Shown one piece after another: positions 60,784-64,000 of a DNA stretch of 64,000 nucleotides. Every line of letters begins with the position of its first letter. The first letter of the stretch is position 1. The notes beneath the pieces were generated by a model. The model made no database searches, was not told where the DNA came from, and saw only the letters and a list, made by a program, of their open reading frames with translations. Both the position numbers and the translations under genes were made by a program. Source of the stretch: Dyella solisilvae (GTDB lineage: Bacteria; Pseudomonadota; Gammaproteobacteria; Xanthomonadales; Rhodanobacteraceae); NCBI RefSeq assembly GCF_003351225.1, contig NZ_QQSY01000006.1, positions 128,061-192,060 on the forward strand, given 5' to 3'.

Positions 60784-62267
60784 GCCGCAAGCCCGAACTG
60801 TCGTTCTGGCAGATCTTCAACATGTGCTTCGGCTTCCTGGGCATCCAGTTCGGCTTCGCCCTGCAGAACGCCAACGTCAGCCGCATCTTCCAGACGCTGG
60901 GCGCCGACGTCGGCGATATCCCGGCGCTGTGGATCGCCGCGCCGTTCAGCGGACTGATCGTGCAGCCGGTGATCGGCTACCTGTCCGACCGCACCTGGGG
61001 AAGGCTGGGCCGCCGTCGCCCGTACTTCCTGATCGGCGCGGTGCTGACCACGCTGGCCCTGTTGTGCATGCCCAACTCACCGGTGCTGTGGGTGGCCGCA
61101 GGACTACTGTGGGTCATGGACGCCACCATCAACATCTCGATGGAACCGTTCCGCGCCTTCGTAGGCGACCAGTTGCCGCCGCGACAGCGTCCGCTGGGTT
61201 ACGCGATGCAGAGCTTCTTCATCGGCGTGGGGTCGGTGGTGGCCTCGCTGCTGCCCTGGCTGCTGGCCAGGTTCGGCGTCAGCAACGTGGCGGGCGAGGG
61301 GGCGATTCCCGACACCGTCCGCTACGCGTTCTACCTCGGCGGCGCCGTGCTGCTGCTGTCGGTGTTGTGGACCGTGCTGAGCACGCGCGAGTACCCGCCG
61401 GAACAGCTCGAAGCCTTCGCGGACAACGTGGCCGACGAACGCCCGGTCGATACCTCCCGCGCTTGGCACGTGGGCCTGCTGATGCTCGGCGCCGGCGCGA
61501 TGCTGCTGCTGGCGATCTACCACTATGCGCTGGAGAAGGAGCTCTACCTGCTCGGCGGTGGGTTGGTGATGTTTGGCCTGCTGTTCGCGTGGCTGTCGAC
61601 CACCCGCAGCGGCGGCATGCTGCGCCAGGTGATGGGGGACCTCTACGGCATGCCGGGCCCGATGCGCCGGCTGGCGCTGGTGCAGTTCTTTTCGTGGTTC
61701 GCGCTGTTCGCGCTGTGGATCTACACCACCGCGGCGGTGACCTCGGTGCAGTACGGCACGACGGACACCCACTCGGCGCTCTACAACGAGGGCGCCAACT
61801 GGGTGGGCGTGCTGTTCGCTGCCTACAACGGGTTCGCCGCGTTGGCCGCCGCCTGCATCCCGTGGATGGTGCGCCGCTGGGGACTGCGCCTCAGCCACCT
61901 GGCCAACCTGTGGCTGGGCGGCGCGGGCCTGCTGTCGTTCCTGCTGATTCGCGATCCGCACTGGCTGCTGCTGTCGATGGTCGGCGTGGGCTTCGCCTGG
62001 GCCTCGATCCTGTCCCTGCCGTACGCGCTGCTGTCGGACAACCTGCCGGCCGCGAAGATGGGCGTGTACATGGGCATCTTCAATTTCTTCATCGTCATCC
62101 CGCAGCTGCTGGCGGCCAGCGTGCTGGGCGTGCTGTTGCGCCTGTTCTTCCATGGCCAGCCGATCTGGGCGTTGGCCATGGGCGGCGCCAGCCTGGTGAT
62201 CGCCGGCCTTTGTACGCTGCGCGTGGCCGAACCGGTTGCGGAACCCGTGGCGGCGCCGGCCGCGTAG
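60780..62267 (+). CDS. MFS sugar:proton symporter, SLC45/maltose type
   Basis: A 495-residue inner-membrane transporter with twelve helices. The cytoplasmic loop after helix 2 reads GYLSDRTWGRLGRRRPYFLIG, the SLC45/sucrose-transporter signature (R-x-G-R-R-R/K). NISMEPFRAFVGDQLP and SMEPFRA-type sequence in helix 4 fits the family in Xanthomonadales and Bacteroides. It would carry maltose or a disaccharide into the cytoplasm, where the GH13 at 49470 cleaves it. ATG 60780 overlaps the previous stop (ATGA); longer forms of the frame lie inside the upstream gene. It ends 9 bp before the convergent regulator gene. Confidence 0.9.
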   Translation: MSRKPELSFWQIFNMCFGFLGIQFGFALQNANVSRIFQTLGADVGDIPALWIAAPFSGLIVQPVIGYLSDRTWGRLGRRRPYFLIGAVLTTLALLCMPNSPVLWVAAGLLWVMDATINISMEPFRAFVGDQLPPRQRPLGYAMQSFFIGVGSVVASLLPWLLARFGVSNVAGEGAIPDTVRYAFYLGGAVLLLSVLWTVLSTREYPPEQLEAFADNVADERPVDTSRAWHVGLLMLGAGAMLLLAIYHYALEKELYLLGGGLVMFGLLFAWLSTTRSGGMLRQVMGDLYGMPGPMRRLALVQFFSWFALFALWIYTTAAVTSVQYGTTDTHSALYNEGANWVGVLFAAYNGFAALAAACIPWMVRRWGLRLSHLANLWLGGAGLLSFLLIRDPHWLLLSMVGVGFAWASILSLPYALLSDNLPAAKMGVYMGIFNFFIVIPQLLAASVLGVLLRLFFHGQPIWALAMGGASLVIAGLCTLRVAEPVAEPVAAPAA

Positions 62268-62276
62268 CGGCGCGCC

Positions 62277-63311
62277 TCAGCGCGGCCGCTGGCTCGATCG
62301 ACGCACGATCAGCCTGGCCGGGAGCCTGGTGCTCTCGGCCGGCTCGCCGTGGATCAGGCGCAACAGGTTGTCGACGAGGATCTCGCCGGCCAGCTTGGTG
62401 TCCTGCAGCACCGTGGTCAGCGGCGGATTGATGAAGCTGGCCATCGGGATGTCGTCGAAGCCGGCCAGCGCCACGTCGTCGGGCACCCGGAGGCCATGGT
62501 CGCCCAGCGCGCGCAGGGCGCCGATGGCGATCAGGTCGCTGGCGGCGAACACGGCGTCGAAGTTCACCCCGCGGGCCAGCAGCGTTTCCACCGCCTCATA
62601 GCCCGAGCGCTCCGTGCTCACGCCGTTCACCTGCAGCAGCGGTTCCGGTTCCAGTCCGGCTTCGCGCAGCGCGTTCACGTAGCCGCGATAGCGGTCGAAG
62701 AATTCCGGGAAGTGGCTGGAAGCGTCGCCGAGGAAGGCGATGCGCCGGCAGCCTTGCCCGATCAGGTGCGTGGTGACCTCGTACCCGCCGCTCAGGTTGT
62801 CGCAGCCAACCGAGACGTCCGGCTGATCCGGCAGCACCGCGCCCCAGCGCACGCAGCGCGTGCCCTGCGCGACCAGCTTGCTCAGCTTGTCGCGGATGGC
62901 CAGATAGTCGCCGTAACCGAGCAGGATGATGCCGTCGGCCTTTTTGCTGTCGGCATAGTCGGCGTGCCAATCGAGCGAAAACTGCTGGAAGGAGATCAGC
63001 AGGTCGTAGCCGCGCTTGGCGCTGGCCCGGGTGATCGAGCCGAGCATCGACAGGAAGAACGGGTTGATGTGCGATTCGTCGGCAGTGGGGTCCTCGAACA
63101 GCAGCAGCGCCAGCGTGCCCGTGTGCTTGGCGCGCAGGCCCGAGGCGTTCTTGTCGACCTTGTAGTTGAGCTCATCCACCGCCGCCTGGATGCGCCGGCG
63201 GGTCTCCTCGTTCACCAGCGGACTGCCACGCAGGGCGCGCGACACGGTGGACTGCGAGACGCCGGCCACGTGGGCGATATCGAACGAGGTGACTTTTCCC
63301 TTGATCTGCAC
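62277..63311 (-). CDS. LacI-family regulator of the glucan locus
   Basis: A 344-residue repressor. The helix-turn-helix is FDIAHVAGVSQSTVSRALRG (about 10-29), followed by the hinge helix sequence YKVDKNASGLRAK. The periplasmic-binding-protein-like ligand domain (64-340) has GYDLLISFQQFS and AGFDDIPMASFINPPLTTV. In the LacI clade controlling maltose genes such a protein binds maltose or a derivative. It is the only regulator in the locus and is convergent with the permease. The start is GTG 63311; AGGGG lies about 10 bp upstream. The paired sites at 51189 and 51416 are its likely targets. Confidence 0.9.
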   Translation of the reverse strand: MQIKGKVTSFDIAHVAGVSQSTVSRALRGSPLVNEETRRRIQAAVDELNYKVDKNASGLRAKHTGTLALLLFEDPTADESHINPFFLSMLGSITRASAKRGYDLLISFQQFSLDWHADYADSKKADGIILLGYGDYLAIRDKLSKLVAQGTRCVRWGAVLPDQPDVSVGCDNLSGGYEVTTHLIGQGCRRIAFLGDASSHFPEFFDRYRGYVNALREAGLEPEPLLQVNGVSTERSGYEAVETLLARGVNFDAVFAASDLIAIGALRALGDHGLRVPDDVALAGFDDIPMASFINPPLTTVLQDTKLAGEILVDNLLRLIHGEPAESTRLPARLIVRRSSQRPR

Positions 63312-63430
63312 GAAGCCGTGACCCCTGTGAATGCCGGCCGCGCTCCGTGTGGCCAGTCGTATGGAATTCGTAAATCCTAACGGCTCTGGGGCTCGCTGTC
63401 CTTGCGGAATGCGGGAGCTGGGGGAAGGGC

Positions 63431-63470
63431 AAAAAAAGAGCCCCGAGGATTAGGGGGGAATCCTCGGGGC
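63431..63470 (-). terminator. Strong intrinsic terminator of the candidate sRNA
   Basis: Minus-strand GCCCCGAGGATT pairs perfectly with AATCCTCGGGGC (63470-63440) around a CCCCCCT loop and is followed by CT and seven Ts (63437-63431). With no gene ending upstream of it on that strand in the window, it must end a non-coding transcript or one that begins beyond the edge. Confidence 0.9.
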
Positions 63471-63563
63471 CGGGTGGCCGCGAAACCCAGGGGAGAGGAT
63501 CGCTAGCCGGATGGTTCACCCAGGGAGGTGGGTGAGCCGATGGATGCCGTTGCGCGCATCCGA
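63431..63563 (-). ncRNA. Candidate small RNA with C-rich loops
   Basis: On the minus strand a chain of stem-loops ends in a strong intrinsic terminator. Stem 1 is GGATGC/GCATCC (63561-63542). Stem 2 is GGCTCACCC/GGGTGAACC (63538-63513) with loop ACCTCCCT. A third (about 63508-63476) presents a TCCTCTCCCC loop over GCGA/TCGC. The terminator loop is CCCCCCT. Loops rich in C are the defining trait of the Xanthomonas sRNA sX13, which pairs with G-rich ribosome-binding sites. Here identity to sX13 is not claimed. The 5' end is a guess from a weak CTTAAT -10-like box near 63570. About 130 nt. Confidence 0.5.
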
Positions 63564-63767
63564 GGATTAAGAACGCGCCAGTGCGGAAAAGTTGCACCCG
63601 AGAGTGCAATTTTGGTCAGCGGGGATTCATTTGACGAAATTCAAACGAATGAGGAGTGGTGGTGGATGGGTGGACGCCTTCTTGGCTTTGGTTTCTTGGC
63701 GTTGCCCGGATGGGCCGGCGTTGCCCGGATGGAGCGTAGCCTGCACCGTGCTCGCAGACCTTCCTAG

Positions 63768-63864
63768 CTCGTCATCCCAGCGAAGGCTGGACGGAGCGCG
63801 AAGCGCGGAGAACGCCCGGAGGGCGGCCCCGAAGGGGCGAGCGCAGCGAGTCATCCAGTGACTT
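63768..63864 (-). repeat. Composite 97-bp dispersed repeat, copy B
   Basis: An inverted copy of the unit at 21111-21207, from CTCGTCATCCCAGCGAAGG through CGAAGGGGCGAGCGCAGCG to the CAGTGACTTTCGC end. The few differences include changes within the small palindromes. Confidence 0.88.
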
Positions 63865-63934
63865 TCGCTTTTGATTTGAGGGTGGCGCGACCGTGCTCGC
63901 CTGCGGCGGGCTTCCGCCGGCCTGCCGGCCGCCG

Positions 63935-63970
63935 GGTTACTTCTCTTTGCGTGGCCAAAGAGAAGTAACC
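63935..63970. repeat. Perfect 15-bp hairpin repeat
   Basis: GGTTACTTCTCTTTG (63935-63949) pairs perfectly with CAAAGAGAAGTAACC (63956-63970) across a 6-base loop, CGTGGC. It is preceded by a run of GC-rich small palindromes (63900-63934) and followed by AAGAGAAAGGCC. This motif recurs as a dispersed repeat in many beta- and gammaproteobacteria. No T-run follows on either strand. Confidence 0.75.
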
Positions 63971-64000
63971 AAGAGAAAGGCCACCCCGATGGCGCGCCTT

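Larger units (their letters stand above)
63312..64000. other. 689-bp right-edge region without protein genes
   Basis: No credible coding frame. From left to right it holds the promoter region of the LacI gene (63312-63430), a probable small RNA with terminator on the minus strand (63431-63563), AT-richer sequence (63580-63660), a composite repeat (63768-63864) and a hairpin repeat (63935-63970). Confidence 0.7.

Noticed and set aside
63172..63609. 145-codon minus-strand frame across the terminator and candidate sRNA
   Set aside because: It runs through a perfect terminator hairpin and into the LacI gene in another frame, with no coding-like composition.

Overview
The window is one continuous piece of a GC-rich (about two thirds G+C by eye) gammaproteobacterial chromosome. 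I infer the Xanthomonadales, most likely a Rhodanobacteraceae relative (Dyella, Rhodanobacter, Frateuria or Luteibacter). The basis is the mix of TonB-dependent receptors, a receptor-linked maltose/alpha-glucan locus, FrnE, DUF938, NRDE, a hemD-hemX-hemY cluster and many short palindromic intergenic repeats. No rRNA, tRNA, CRISPR, prophage or intact insertion sequence was seen. Nearly all sequence is coding, and many neighbouring genes overlap by 1-8 bp.

Layout. 1-2.7 kb: 3' end of gltB and all of gltD (NADPH glutamate synthase). 2.7-7.5 kb: a methyltransferase divergent from an XRE regulator, a protein with two methylglyoxal-synthase-like domains, an NRDE protein, then YchJ, DUF938 and a small membrane protein. 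7.5-20.8 kb, all minus strand: ABC exporter, NnrU, HutD/DinG, a large TonB-dependent receptor with two terminators behind it, a COG2509 flavoprotein, FrnE, DUF1993 and an MFS drug exporter. 21.3-27.0 kb: folE followed by a compact kleisin/KITE/SMC operon of the MksFEB (JetABC) type with no JetD nuclease; a secreted EF-hand gene sits in the last position. 27-34.9 kb: TonB-C protein, methyltransferase, secreted hypothetical, a FlxA-like protein behind a sigma-28-type promoter, rmuC, DUF2252, rlmI and a membrane protein. 34.97-35.26 kb: a 294-bp nested inverted-repeat element bounded by TTAA. 35.3-49.4 kb: srkA, thioesterases, a ferredoxin-reductase, a rhodanese-fold protein, a lipoprotein, hemD-hemX-hemY, FUSC, uvrD carrying an in-frame palindromic repeat, a membrane-anchored serine hydrolase and a Tat-exported flavoprotein whose D-amino-acid-oxidase motifs are in permuted order.

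49.5-63.3 kb is a self-contained alpha-glucan utilisation locus. A cytoplasmic GH13 glucosidase is divergent from a TonB-dependent receptor, which is followed by a tightly overlapping operon of exported GH13, GH31 and six-hairpin glycosidases and an SLC45-type sugar permease; a LacI-family regulator converges on the operon. Two identical 15-bp sites with an ATACGTAT core, one facing each divergent gene, are the best candidates for its operators. The likely flow is receptor uptake of oligosaccharides into the periplasm, hydrolysis there, import by the permease and final hydrolysis by the cytoplasmic GH13.

The right edge (63.3-64 kb) has no protein gene. It holds a probable structured small RNA on the minus strand with C-rich loops and a strong intrinsic terminator, then two dispersed repeats. 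The most unusual items are the JetABC-like operon without JetD, the TTAA-bounded element, the C-rich-loop sRNA, the palindromic insertion in uvrD, the permuted oxidase and the duplicated methylglyoxal-synthase domain.
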